Shown piece after piece: positions 15,289 through 22,082 of a DNA stretch of 51,271 bases. The position numbers were made by a program, and so were the translations under genes. Source of the DNA: a virus; the IMG/VR virus record IMGVR_UViG_3300017917_000927, positions 1-51,271 of that record. One strand, written 5' to 3'. A model generated the notes under the pieces. It saw only the letters and a program-made list of their open reading frames with translations. It was not told where the DNA came from and did no database searches. Position 1 is the stretch's first letter; every line of letters begins with the position of its first letter.

Positions 15289-15299
15289 GCAGTCCTTTT
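15273..15299 (-). terminator. Rho-independent terminator after the lysis cassette
   Basis: A 9-bp perfect stem (15273-15281 with 15291-15299), a 9-base loop and T tracts on both strands. It lies about 28 bases after the stop of the exported-peptide gene and ends the lysis transcription unit. Confidence 0.85.
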
Positions 15300-15326
15300 A
15301 TTTAATGTTGATTTACTGAGCTCGAA

Positions 15327-15554
15327 TTATTTCTTAGGAGCCTTTTCTGGAACTTTAGTGCCTTCGTGCTTCTTATGTACTTTTACAGTTTTGCAATCTT
15401 GTTTAATTGAGCCATCTTTATTTTTTACAGGTTTGCCATCTTTGCCTTGTACATCTAAACAAACTTTTTTAGTTTTTGGAGCCTCTGGCGCATCTGCTGC
15501 CGATACTGGCATAGCAAATGCCGCTGTTAGAATTAATGCTACAAATGTTTTCAT
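15327..15554 (-). CDS. Small exported protein with a signal peptide
   Basis: 75 residues. The first 20 form a typical Sec signal peptide (MKTFVALILTAAFAMPVSAA) with an A-x-A type cleavage site. The mature part is about 55 residues, very Lys-rich, with two Cys (in KKVCLDVQG and KQDCKTV) that could form a disulfide in the periplasm. The start has AAAGGA 6-7 bases upstream. It is the last gene of the lysis cassette and precedes a strong terminator. Function unknown. Candidate roles are lysis regulation or a periplasmic effector. Neither is shown by sequence. Confidence 0.7.
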   Translation of the reverse strand: MKTFVALILTAAFAMPVSAADAPEAPKTKKVCLDVQGKDGKPVKNKDGSIKQDCKTVKVHKKHEGTKVPEKAPKK

Positions 15555-15567
15555 AATTTTTCCTTTA

Positions 15568-16062
15568 TTAAAGTTCTGGATCAGCGTCTAGCATTGGACC
15601 AGGTTTTCCTGATGCTGATGTAAATGTTGCTGGTTTAGCAGCCGGTGTGCTATAGCTTGGTGTAAACGTTGGAGCCGCCGCCGGCTTAGGAGCACTAAAA
15701 CTTGGAGCCGCCGCAGGTGCTGGAGGAGTATAAGATGGAGTTGCTGTTGGAACAGCTAGCCCGCCATTATTTGCACCAGCAATTTTTTCTTGTGTTCTAC
15801 CAAATGCCGCAATACCTAAAATAGCACCCATTGCCATATGGAACAATCCAGCCCCTTGTAGCGTGATTGGCATCCATTGAGTTTCTACTTTGCCACCACC
15901 CATAGTTTGTAAAAGACCCCAAAGGATTGGAAATAATACAAAGTCAGCCATACAGACAGCCATATACATCCAGCCCATCATTGGACGCCATTTATTATTC
16001 ATCCAATCTTCTTTTTTCTTTTCTGACTCACTCATTTCGTGGTAATTTTTTTGTTCGCTCAC
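15568..16062 (-). CDS. Holin-like membrane protein with Ala/Pro-rich tail
   Basis: 164 residues. A charged N-terminus carries NKWRPMMGWMYMAVCMADFV, which resembles the RP-x3-W entry into the first helix of the 3-TM holins known from gene transfer agents (GTA_holin_3TM family). Two clear membrane segments are seen (about 28-50 and 63-87). The remaining 75 residues are an Ala/Pro-rich, probably extended tail. The start is GTG at 16062 with AGGAG correctly spaced. It has both a sigma70-type promoter and an NNTAAATA motif upstream. The position beside endolysin and spanins supports the lysis role, but holin function is inferred. Confidence 0.7.
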   Translation of the reverse strand: MSEQKNYHEMSESEKKKEDWMNNKWRPMMGWMYMAVCMADFVLFPILWGLLQTMGGGKVETQWMPITLQGAGLFHMAMGAILGIAAFGRTQEKIAGANNGGLAVPTATPSYTPPAPAAAPSFSAPKPAAAPTFTPSYSTPAAKPATFTSASGKPGPMLDADPEL

Positions 16063-16080
16063 TGTTCGCTCCTAATTGTG

Positions 16081-16109
16081 AATATAATACTATTTAACTG
16101 CTTTGTCAA
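16081..16109 (-). promoter_or_regulatory. Sigma70-type promoter before the holin-like gene
   Basis: On the minus strand: TTGACA (16109-16104), 17-base spacer, TATATT (16086-16081), inside the end of the o-spanin-like gene and 19 bases before the GTG start. A GTTAAATA motif (16098-16091) lies in the spacer, so the gene may respond to both host-type and late phage initiation. Confidence 0.6.
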
Positions 16110-16350
16110 AAATCTCTTTTTGCTCTTTGTGCCATTGTAACCAAGCATCTACTTTAACACGACATTCGTAATAAGTGCTGTAATTAACAACTACAACGTC
16201 AAGCAATTTACTTAATTCTTGAGTATTCTGTGCTGCTTCTTGTAATTCTGGGCAGGCTTTTTGTAATTCTGGCGGAATATCTGGAAACTTAGGTGCTGTA
16301 GTTAAACAACCTGTAAGTAATAATGTTGGGATTAGTAATAGATATTTCAT
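16090..16350 (-). CDS. o-spanin-like lipoprotein
   Basis: 86 residues. The N-terminus MKYLLLIPTLLLTGCLTT is a lipoprotein signal with lipobox LTGC, so the mature protein starts at Cys15 and is anchored in a membrane, probably the outer one. The mature part (about 72 residues) is helical. The gene overlaps the upstream i-spanin-like gene by ATGA, the standard arrangement of two-component spanins (Rz/Rz1) that fuse inner and outer membranes at lysis. It is longer than lambda Rz1 and not very Pro-rich, but PKFPDIPPELQ follows the Cys. The role rests on lipobox and context. Confidence 0.75.
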   Translation of the reverse strand: MKYLLLIPTLLLTGCLTTAPKFPDIPPELQKACPELQEAAQNTQELSKLLDVVVVNYSTYYECRVKVDAWLQWHKEQKEIFDKAVK

Positions 16351-16817
16351 TTACTTTCTCCTAACTTTCTATTCTTTGCTGCCGCATTGTGAATGTCAAT
16401 TGCTTCTGGAACAACTTTACATTCTTTATCGATAAGTTTTTCAACTTCTTTAATACGGTCACGATAGACCACAGTATTTTCTTTAACCACTTTAACTTTT
16501 TCTACAATCTTAGTTTGAATTTTATTGTTAGCTTCAACAGCTTGCTTTTCAGCTAGTGCTGCACGTTCTTCAGCTATGCGTAATTTTTCACGCCAACTAG
16601 CTTCAACATCATACCCGCCTTTGAAATAAATTCCTGCAACAAGTAATACAGCACTGACAACTTGAATTAACAAGTGATATGGTGCCAGTGCTGGAAACTT
16701 ATTTAAAATTCTATGTAAAACAAAGAATGAAAGGAATGAGCCAATCGCACCGATGATTAAGATAGTGTTTACTATCCATAACAATAAACTATCAGGTACG
16801 AAAGATAACATCCACAT
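16347..16817 (-). CDS. i-spanin-like membrane protein with periplasmic coiled coil
   Basis: 156 residues. Two hydrophobic segments (about 11-35 and 48-65) are followed by a long charged helix (about 75-140) with a KTKIVEKVKVVKENTVVYRD-type repeat and an ending with DKECKVVPEAIDIHNAA, a pattern I recall in phage i-spanins. Classical Rz has a single N-terminal anchor, so the second hydrophobic segment is unusual. The ATG at 16817 is chosen over a TTG at 16829 because GGAG is 6 bases upstream and it lies directly after the endolysin stop. It couples to the o-spanin-like gene downstream. Confidence 0.7.
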   Translation of the reverse strand: MWMLSFVPDSLLLWIVNTILIIGAIGSFLSFFVLHRILNKFPALAPYHLLIQVVSAVLLVAGIYFKGGYDVEASWREKLRIAEERAALAEKQAVEANNKIQTKIVEKVKVVKENTVVYRDRIKEVEKLIDKECKVVPEAIDIHNAAAKNRKLGESK

Positions 16818-16818
16818 A

Positions 16819-17445
16819 TTAAACTCCAAAAACGTGTAGTGCGTGGTTGTAATGTTTGATACGATCTTCTAGACCAATTGTACCACCGTTGATGCGCTTG
16901 GTCAATGTTAAGATGTCGCCTTTGTCTGCCCATTGATTTAGGTTATTGCTTTCCCAGAACCAGCAAGCTGATTGAACAGCACCTTCAAATGTTGCTAGGT
17001 ATTCAGGAACTTCTTCAACTTCCATATCTAAACTACCCGCAAACAGTGTGTAATTGTTTTTACCAGTTAACTGAATAAGACCGCGACCACAGTAACGGAA
17101 TCCGTCACCGCTGGCTTCGTCGCCGTTGCCCATACGATTAGCATAAACTCTGTTAGCAATCATTTCCTGTTTGTTTGCATATTGAGCTGCAATAGCATCG
17201 TCTGGGAAATACTTAGGAAATACCTTACGCAGACTTGCCGCTTTATAGTTTAAATTTTCTTTCAATAATCTAAAGCCGCCACTTTCGTGAGCACACTGCG
17301 CAATAAATGCCGCTACTCGTTGTGGGGTGTTAATTTCATACTCAGGAAGAATTTCGCTTAATGCATCATACCACTGATCTACATATGGATTTCCGTGAAG
17401 CATTTCTGCTAGTTGTTCCTTGGTAAAATTAAATGTAAAACTCAT
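16819..17445 (-). CDS. Endolysin of glycoside hydrolase family 19
   Basis: 208 residues, a single GH19 domain. The catalytic Glu is in QCAHESGGF (Glu54). The cleft motif GRGLIQLTGKNNY lies at about 118-130, followed by AVQSACWFWESN and TKRINGG. It cleaves peptidoglycan for host lysis after holin action. There is no signal peptide or membrane segment, so it depends on the holin. An AAAGGA site precedes the ATG. It is followed immediately by spanin-like and holin-like genes, a full lysis cassette. It is only distantly similar to the second GH19 protein at 6.5-7.4 kb, which has a leader and linker instead. Confidence 0.93.
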   Translation of the reverse strand: MSFTFNFTKEQLAEMLHGNPYVDQWYDALSEILPEYEINTPQRVAAFIAQCAHESGGFRLLKENLNYKAASLRKVFPKYFPDDAIAAQYANKQEMIANRVYANRMGNGDEASGDGFRYCGRGLIQLTGKNNYTLFAGSLDMEVEEVPEYLATFEGAVQSACWFWESNNLNQWADKGDILTLTKRINGGTIGLEDRIKHYNHALHVFGV

Positions 17446-17447
17446 TA

Positions 17448-18185
17448 TTAGATCCTTTTCAATAACATAGAACGATTACCATTGTTGAAAACAAATGTTT
17501 CTCCAATCTTATTAATGCTGTAATCGCCTAAAACTTTTGTAAGCCAAAATACTTCGCTAGTTGCCGCTTCGTCGACAGAATAGCCATCTGCTATACCTTC
17601 TAAGATAGATTCTGTTGAATCATCTTTAATCATTTCAAGTTGAACTTTATTACCAAAGTGCTTATGGATGGTAATAACATTTCCATCTATAGTTAGATCG
17701 TCCATAAGTGTTTTGCTAAAGAAACGTTTGATACCTTCAACTCTTACTCGAGTTACAAATCCGTCATAGTCTATTGCAGTTAATGGAATATGACTTTTTA
17801 AATTTTCTTCTGTGGCTTCGTGTATCTGACCTTCTTTGTGATACTTAAATTTAAAATCATCAATGCCTGTTAGTTTACGAACACCGTAAGTTAATTCTTT
17901 AATTTCTTCTGCAAGTTTTGGAGATCTTGAAAGTTCCACAAACACAGAATATTCTCCGTTGTTATCTTCACCCGAACTAACATCGGCATCTAAAACAAAG
18001 TTGTAACCCTTTTCGATAAACTCCATTAAGTCTTTTGCAGGGGATCTATCTTTTACTTTAAAGCTAACAACACATACGTCACGATCCTCTCCCATTTTAC
18101 TACGGAAAGTATCTACTTCAAATGTTGGATGGACCATTTCTTTTAGGTCATCTGGACGTAGTCCCTCGTTAAGCTGCTGGTGCAT
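17448..18185 (-). CDS. Conserved T4-like cyanophage-type protein, unknown
   Basis: 245 residues, alpha/beta, with the N-terminal block MHQQLNEGLRPDDLKEMVHP and then FEVDTFRSKMGEDRDVCVVS. I recall this block from conserved cyanophage proteins of unknown function. The ATG at 18185 has AGGAG at 7 bases and overlaps the upstream gene by 17 bases. An earlier start would only add sequence read in the overlapping gene. The partner gene upstream is also conserved with it, which suggests a two-protein unit. A structural or morphogenetic role is possible but not shown. Confidence 0.7.
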   Translation of the reverse strand: MHQQLNEGLRPDDLKEMVHPTFEVDTFRSKMGEDRDVCVVSFKVKDRSPAKDLMEFIEKGYNFVLDADVSSGEDNNGEYSVFVELSRSPKLAEEIKELTYGVRKLTGIDDFKFKYHKEGQIHEATEENLKSHIPLTAIDYDGFVTRVRVEGIKRFFSKTLMDDLTIDGNVITIHKHFGNKVQLEMIKDDSTESILEGIADGYSVDEAATSEVFWLTKVLGDYSINKIGETFVFNNGNRSMLLKRI

Positions 18186-18693
18186 TAGCCATCTCCTGTG
18201 CCTGTACTTCTGCTGGATCAATAGTAGCATTAACTCCAGATGCTCCAACTATATCTTCTATTTTATTTTTATCTAATTCAGTGTAGCCTCTATTAATGTC
18301 GTGCATTAATTTTTTAGGCATAGCAATTTTAATCATCCATATTGGCTCTTGATCAATCTTGCCTTTGCGTGTACCAGGACGAATATCATCTGGCGTTTTA
18401 ATTTTACGAACTTTGGCAATTTGACTTTCAGCCACTTGAACTCTACAGCCGTATTCTAATAGACGTTTGCCGCCTGCTGGTTCGGGCATCTGTTCTTTAG
18501 GCCACATAAATGTACACTCAACGTAATAGCGACTTTCTTTAGGTCCTTCAACTAGCTCACCGTCAATCCAGTTGTCGTAAACATATACATCTAATTCGTC
18601 AATAACACGCTCAAAATCTTTAAGTAAATTTAAGCTATTGTTAGACCCGTAAATAGTCTCTATGTTTTGTATAATATCTTTAATATCAGCCAT
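18169..18693 (-). CDS. Conserved T4-like protein, partner of the 17448-18185 gene
   Basis: 174 residues. The core reads ERVIDELDVYVYDNWIDGEL, then GPKESRYYVECTFMWP, GGKRLLEYGCRVQV and PDDIRPGTRKGK. I recall the same order of motifs in cyanophage proteins annotated only as hypothetical or structural. It is mostly beta with a short Pro/Ala tail. The ATG at 18693 follows an AAGGGAG ribosome binding site, and a GATAAATA late-type motif lies 14 bases upstream. The gene starts the minus-strand unit divergent from phoH. No enzymatic motif is seen. Confidence 0.7.
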   Translation of the reverse strand: MADIKDIIQNIETIYGSNNSLNLLKDFERVIDELDVYVYDNWIDGELVEGPKESRYYVECTFMWPKEQMPEPAGGKRLLEYGCRVQVAESQIAKVRKIKTPDDIRPGTRKGKIDQEPIWMIKIAMPKKLMHDINRGYTELDKNKIEDIVGASGVNATIDPAEVQAQEMANAPAA

Positions 18694-18707
18694 AATATCT
18701 CCCTTTG

Positions 18708-18715
18708 TATTTATC
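18708..18715 (-). promoter_or_regulatory. Late-promoter-like GATAAATA before the 18169-18693 gene
   Basis: GATAAATA on the minus strand, 14 bases before the ATG, leaving just enough leader for the AAGGGAG ribosome binding site. It is among the best placed copies of the NNTAAATA motif in the window and lies in the divergent gap with phoH. Confidence 0.55.
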
Positions 18716-18774
18716 GTCAAAACTTAAACATAACTTATAATATTTTTGCCACCGACTTAAATACATTTGTGTTC

Positions 18775-18807
18775 GGTCACGGACACTACGGTTTATAGGT
18801 CCGTGCC
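18775..18807 (+). promoter_or_regulatory. Inverted repeat in the phoH leader
   Basis: GG-T-CACGGAC (18775-18784) is complementary to GTCCGTG-CC (18799-18807) with one bulged T: a stem of 7 plus 2 bp around a 14-base loop. It lies between a weak TATAAT at 18736-18741 and the AGGAGG site at 18818-18823, so it would be transcribed in the phoH leader. It has no T tract. It may be an operator or an RNA structure that controls phoH. Confidence 0.5.
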
Positions 18808-18835
18808 TAACACTTACAGGAGGGCTAACCTTAAT

Positions 18836-19576
18836 ATGAAGCGAAAAAGAGCGCAAACGCAGCAAAAAGAGCAGTATGATGTACGATTCCAAGCCAATGT
18901 TATAAATATTGACCATCGTTTAAATGAAAAACGCAAACGAGTTCAAATATATCCTAAAAACTTAAGTCAAGAGACTTACCTACTAAAACTCAACGATCCT
19001 AGTAAAATGATTATATTCGCTATCGGCCCAGCCGGTACGGGTAAAACTATGCTGGCCGTACAGTGGGCTATTGATCAACTTAAGTATGGCGGAGCCGACA
19101 AAATCATCATTACACGCCCTGCTGTATCAGTAGACGAGGAACACGGTTTCCTCCCAGGTGACTTGAATGAAAAGATGGCACCTTGGACCAAGCCTATTTT
19201 TGATGTATTTTCCGAAAACTTTAATGCTAGAGAAATCGAAAATTTTGTGAGAGAGGGGGTGATTGAAACCAGTCCTCTAGCATATATGCGTGGAAGAACA
19301 TTTAAAAACGCTATTGTTATTGCAGATGAAATGCAAAATGCAACACCAAGCCAGATGAAAATGTTGCTGACTCGATTGGGAACTGGTTCAAAGATGGTAG
19401 TTACAGGAGACCTACAACAAGCAGACCGCCCTTCAAACAACGGATTACTAGAATTCCTGCAATTGTTTAATAACTTTACAGGACACACGTATGTTGATGT
19501 TTGCCACTTTACTGTGGAAGACGTTGAACGTCACGAAGCTGTTAAGGAGATTTTAGCAATATACGGAGACACTTAA
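18836..19576 (+). CDS. phoH: PhoH-like P-loop ATPase
   Basis: 246 residues. Walker A is GPAGTGKT (64-71) and Walker B lies in AIVIADEMQNATPSQMK. KMVVTGDLQQAD follows, the sensor-like motif of the PhoH family. The family comprises ATPases with suspected RNA helicase or nuclease-linked roles and is common in marine phages. The N-terminus is basic (MKRKRAQTQQK). The open frame extends further upstream, but ATG at 18836 is preceded by AGGAGG, although at 12 bases. It is on the plus strand in a minus-strand region, has its own structured leader, and its stop overlaps the stop of the convergent gene by 4 bases. Confidence 0.95.
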   Translation: MKRKRAQTQQKEQYDVRFQANVINIDHRLNEKRKRVQIYPKNLSQETYLLKLNDPSKMIIFAIGPAGTGKTMLAVQWAIDQLKYGGADKIIITRPAVSVDEEHGFLPGDLNEKMAPWTKPIFDVFSENFNAREIENFVREGVIETSPLAYMRGRTFKNAIVIADEMQNATPSQMKMLLTRLGTGSKMVVTGDLQQADRPSNNGLLEFLQLFNNFTGHTYVDVCHFTVEDVERHEAVKEILAIYGDT

Positions 19577-19809
19577 GGAAGGTAGGGGGTCAATCGATCC
19601 CCTAACATTCTTTTATAAAAATCTAACATATCATCGTATTCGGCTTCTGGATTAAGGCCGTTCTTGACTACTTTTTTGTCCTTGAAATCGAGGATAACCT
19701 TTGCAGTCTGTAAGTGTTTCATTCTTAAATTATTTTTAAATTCAGTTACTTCATCCCATAACCCGTTGGGCTTCTGAATGTAACTAACAATCATATAACG
19801 TTCACTCAT
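19573..19809 (-). CDS. Small unknown protein next to dCMP deaminase
   Basis: 78 residues, no recognised family. The sequence begins MSERYMIVSYIQKPNGLWDE and includes KVILDFKDKKVVKNGL, an alpha/beta pattern. The ATG at 19809 overlaps the dCMP deaminase end. The stop overlaps the phoH stop by 4 bases in the opposite direction. The reading frame also carries the terminator-like hairpin of phoH near its end. Small conserved proteins of this type follow the deaminase in related phages as I recall, but no role is known. Confidence 0.6.
   Translation of the reverse strand: MSERYMIVSYIQKPNGLWDEVTEFKNNLRMKHLQTAKVILDFKDKKVVKNGLNPEAEYDDMLDFYKRMLGDRLTPYLP
19583..19604 (+). terminator. Probable terminator of phoH inside the convergent gene
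   Basis: TAGGGGG (19583-19589) pairs with TCCCCTA (19598-19604), including one G-T pair, around an 8-base loop, followed by CATTCTTTT. It starts 7 bases after the phoH stop and lies in the coding end of the opposite gene. The T tract is modest. Confidence 0.5.
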
Positions 19810-20302
19810 CAATTTTCTCCACAATTACCCCAGACTTCTTAAGAAACTCAACTCCATCGTCGTTGCGATAAGAGTTACGATAGAACACACTGTTAATCCC
19901 AGACTGATATATAAGTTTGGCGCAGTCCAAGCAAGGGGAATGAGTAACAAAGAGAGTAGCGCCATCACCAGATTCAGTGCTTTTTGCAAGTTTAGCCAGA
20001 GCGTTTGTTTCTGCGTGTAAGACTTCCGGTCTTGTTTTGAGTTCATACCTTGTACCATCTTCTTCTAAATATTGCCACCTCTGTTCAATTTCTTCTAGGC
20101 TCAGCCAGCCGCCTTCGTCGCCACTTGAATATACTTTGTATTCACAATCATTATCCCACCCGGCCGGCATTCCGTTGTATCCAATGCTGATAACACGATC
20201 ATCTTTAACAACAATGGCACCTACGTGTAGTCTACGAGCGTGACTAAGTTCAGCAAATATTTCTGCTGTTTTCATATAGGCTTTTTTAAGTTTTGGTTTC
20301 AT
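19802..20302 (-). CDS. cd: dCMP deaminase
   Basis: 166 residues. It converts dCMP to dUMP for dTTP synthesis. Zinc ligands and catalytic Glu are in LHAETNAL (His96, Glu98) and SPCLDCAKLI (Cys124, Cys127). The N-terminal GYNGMPAGWDND (41-52) is typical of T4-like dCMP deaminases. It lies in a chain with gp44 and DUF2452 genes through ATGA overlaps, consistent with early nucleotide metabolism. Length agrees with T4 Cd (193) minus its extensions. Confidence 0.93.
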   Translation of the reverse strand: MKPKLKKAYMKTAEIFAELSHARRLHVGAIVVKDDRVISIGYNGMPAGWDNDCEYKVYSSGDEGGWLSLEEIEQRWQYLEEDGTRYELKTRPEVLHAETNALAKLAKSTESGDGATLFVTHSPCLDCAKLIYQSGINSVFYRNSYRNDDGVEFLKKSGVIVEKIDE

Positions 20303-20790
20303 TCTACTGGGTTTCCGTTGTGGTCTACTTCAATCCAGGTGTAATCACCTAGCCATTTGACCTTACAGATATAATTATACTCTTCTGGAGGACTAGAGCT
20401 CCAGTCCTGAGGGCCAGTGTGTGTTAATCTTGTAAAATTCTTTTTTGAATCATAGACTAACCAATACGTCTGTCCGTGATATGTTTGAAAATCATACTTT
20501 GCAGAATGAACTGCATCTGTAATTTCTAATCTGCGCTTAATGCTGGCTGCTTGTTTTTGTAATACTTCAACCAGTTCCATTATGCGATTGTATTCTTGTT
20601 GCCCGTGCATACGAGCAACATTAACCATTATGTCTTTTTGTCGTTCAACCGGAATTAAATCAAACGCAGGTCCGCCTACTTCTGTAGGATAAGGTGTAAC
20701 ATTCTTGTTAAAAAATGCTACAAGCCCATTATCTATGTTAGCATCAAAGCTGTTAGCACCTTTTGCAACGTTTGATTTTTTATCAGACAT
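20299..20790 (-). CDS. DUF2452-like protein
   Basis: 163 residues. The helical segment IMELVEVLQKQAASIKRRLE is followed by AKYDFQTYHGQTYWLVYD, then LTHTGPQDW and KVKWLGDYTWIEVD. This order matches DUF2452 proteins as I remember them (eukaryotic C1orf50-like and phage members): a coiled helix, a YYLY-like strand pair, a 'P-x-W' turn and a final W-x-E/P strand. Biochemical function is unknown. It sits directly downstream of gp44, where T4 would have gp62 or RegA nearby, but it resembles neither. Overlap with gp44 is 8 bases. Confidence 0.75.
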   Translation of the reverse strand: MSDKKSNVAKGANSFDANIDNGLVAFFNKNVTPYPTEVGGPAFDLIPVERQKDIMVNVARMHGQQEYNRIMELVEVLQKQAASIKRRLEITDAVHSAKYDFQTYHGQTYWLVYDSKKNFTRLTHTGPQDWSSSPPEEYNYICKVKWLGDYTWIEVDHNGNPVE

Positions 20791-21703
20791 TAAGTTTTGA
20801 CAATCTAACTAATGTAGCCGCAAGATTAATTTCTGGATCAGCACAGATTGTGTGATCAACTAAACCTTGTTTAATTATGAGAATGGCTTTGTCTTGATTT
20901 TCTTCGCTACCAAAGATACTAAGGTTATCATAGAGCCAACGATAAACCTCCTCCATTTCTTCTGCACGTAATTTTCCACACAACAGCTTACGAGCTTCTG
21001 TGATTTTTCCAGCAGTAAACAATGATACCATATCAAACTTCCAATCGGCTTCACCGCTGTCTCCGGCATTAGCAGCACCTAGCTTACCTTCTTGTACATT
21101 TTGTTGTACTAGATTAATACACTTACGTAGATCTGGATAGGTCACCTTTACATAAGCATCTAAGGTGTCAAGATCAAATTCGACATTTTCTTCAACAAGG
21201 ATTGTTGCCACACGAGCAGTAAACTCTGTTTGATCTGTACGTTCTACGTGAAAGCCTTGACAACGACTATGTAATGCTGGAATGATACGATTAGGATAGT
21301 TGCAGGTTAAGATAAATCTTGAAGTACTGTGATATTCTTCCATAACTCCACGCAACGCTGCCTGTGCGTTAGGTGATAGATAATCAGCCTCGTCAAGCAA
21401 CACAATCTTAAACGGACCAAACGGAATCATCTGCACAAAGTTTGTAATTTTATCACGAACATCGTCAACTGAGTTAGTACGACTTGCGTTAATCTCTAAC
21501 ACATCATAATCTTCGATACCTAGCTCGTGAATAAGGATTTTTGCCAGTGTGGTTTTTCCAATACCAGCACTACCGCTTAATAATAAATGCGGAATGCTTT
21601 TATCTTTAATCCAGGTTGCAATTTGATTGCGTTGATGATCATCTCTAAACACATAGCCGTCCACGGTACTTGGACGATATTTTTCTACCCAAAGTTCTTT
21701 CAT
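20783..21703 (-). CDS. 44: Clamp loader large subunit ATPase (T4 gp44-like)
   Basis: 306 residues. This AAA+ ATPase loads the gp45 clamp on primer ends. Walker A is GSAGIGKT (44-51), Walker B VLLDEAD (101-107), sensor 1 is in FILTCNYPNRI (130-140), and the arginine-finger motif SRC lies at 146-148. The start MKELWVEKYRPSTVDGYVF is typical of gp44 and RFC small subunits. Length compares with 319 in T4. Its usual partner gp62 is not recognisable in this window. The coupling with flanking genes (ATGA, 8-base overlap) places it in a replication/nucleotide operon. Confidence 0.95.
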   Translation of the reverse strand: MKELWVEKYRPSTVDGYVFRDDHQRNQIATWIKDKSIPHLLLSGSAGIGKTTLAKILIHELGIEDYDVLEINASRTNSVDDVRDKITNFVQMIPFGPFKIVLLDEADYLSPNAQAALRGVMEEYHSTSRFILTCNYPNRIIPALHSRCQGFHVERTDQTEFTARVATILVEENVEFDLDTLDAYVKVTYPDLRKCINLVQQNVQEGKLGAANAGDSGEADWKFDMVSLFTAGKITEARKLLCGKLRAEEMEEVYRWLYDNLSIFGSEENQDKAILIIKQGLVDHTICADPEINLAATLVRLSKLNV

Positions 21704-21891
21704 TCTTTTGCCTTATTAATAATGTTATCTGCTATTATACTATTTTTACCGTCAATAATCGACAGTTCGTGTACTCGATCTGCACAGTTGTGTATATCCT
21801 CGGACAATGTAGAATCGCCAGTTTCTTCTAACACTTCACGAGCTATTTCGTGTAGAGCTATAACGAAGTCTACAAGTTTGATATTTCTCAC
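21700..21891 (-). CDS. Small acidic helical unknown protein, GTG start
   Basis: 63 residues, helical, acidic, with pattern VDFVIALHEIAREVLEETGD and CADRVHELSII. The start is GTG at 21891, overlapping the stop of the upstream membrane protein (GTGA). Its stop overlaps the gp44 start (ATGA). No family is recognised. The two-helix composition resembles small regulators or antitoxin-like proteins, but nothing is specific. Confidence 0.55.
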   Translation of the reverse strand: MRNIKLVDFVIALHEIAREVLEETGDSTLSEDIHNCADRVHELSIIDGKNSIIADNIINKAKE

Positions 21892-22082
21892 ACCAATTCC
21901 TCTAGTATTCCCAAACCTTCTGCTGCAATTAAAAGTGTACCGGCGGTTATGACAAATATCTCAAAATTGAATGATTCTACCCCAGCCATAATTAATGCTA
22001 CACCTGCAACGATTCGAATTACACTTTTAGCAAGGCTAACATAAAAATGTCCTTTGCTAGTATCTTTAGGTTGTATATTCAT
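21888..22082 (-). CDS. Small two-pass membrane protein
   Basis: 64 residues. A short polar N-terminus is followed by two hydrophobic segments (about 19-36 and 40-58) separated by a tight ESFNFE turn, giving a helical hairpin in the inner membrane. It has no charged residues within the membrane parts. It resembles many small phage membrane proteins with no known function. It overlaps the MazG-like gene by TAATG and the next gene by GTGA. Confidence 0.6.
   Translation of the reverse strand: MNIQPKDTSKGHFYVSLAKSVIRIVAGVALIMAGVESFNFEIFVITAGTLLIAAEGLGILEELV

Noticed and set aside
18691-18719. TTGACG with a 17-base spacer to TATTAT before the 18169-18693 gene
   Set aside because: The -10 overlaps the start codon, so a transcript would begin inside the gene. 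The GATAAATA motif is better placed.
21741-21775. TTGACG and TATAAT close together in the 21700-21891 gene
   Set aside because: The spacing is about 10 bases, too short for a sigma70 promoter, and no other -35 box fits.
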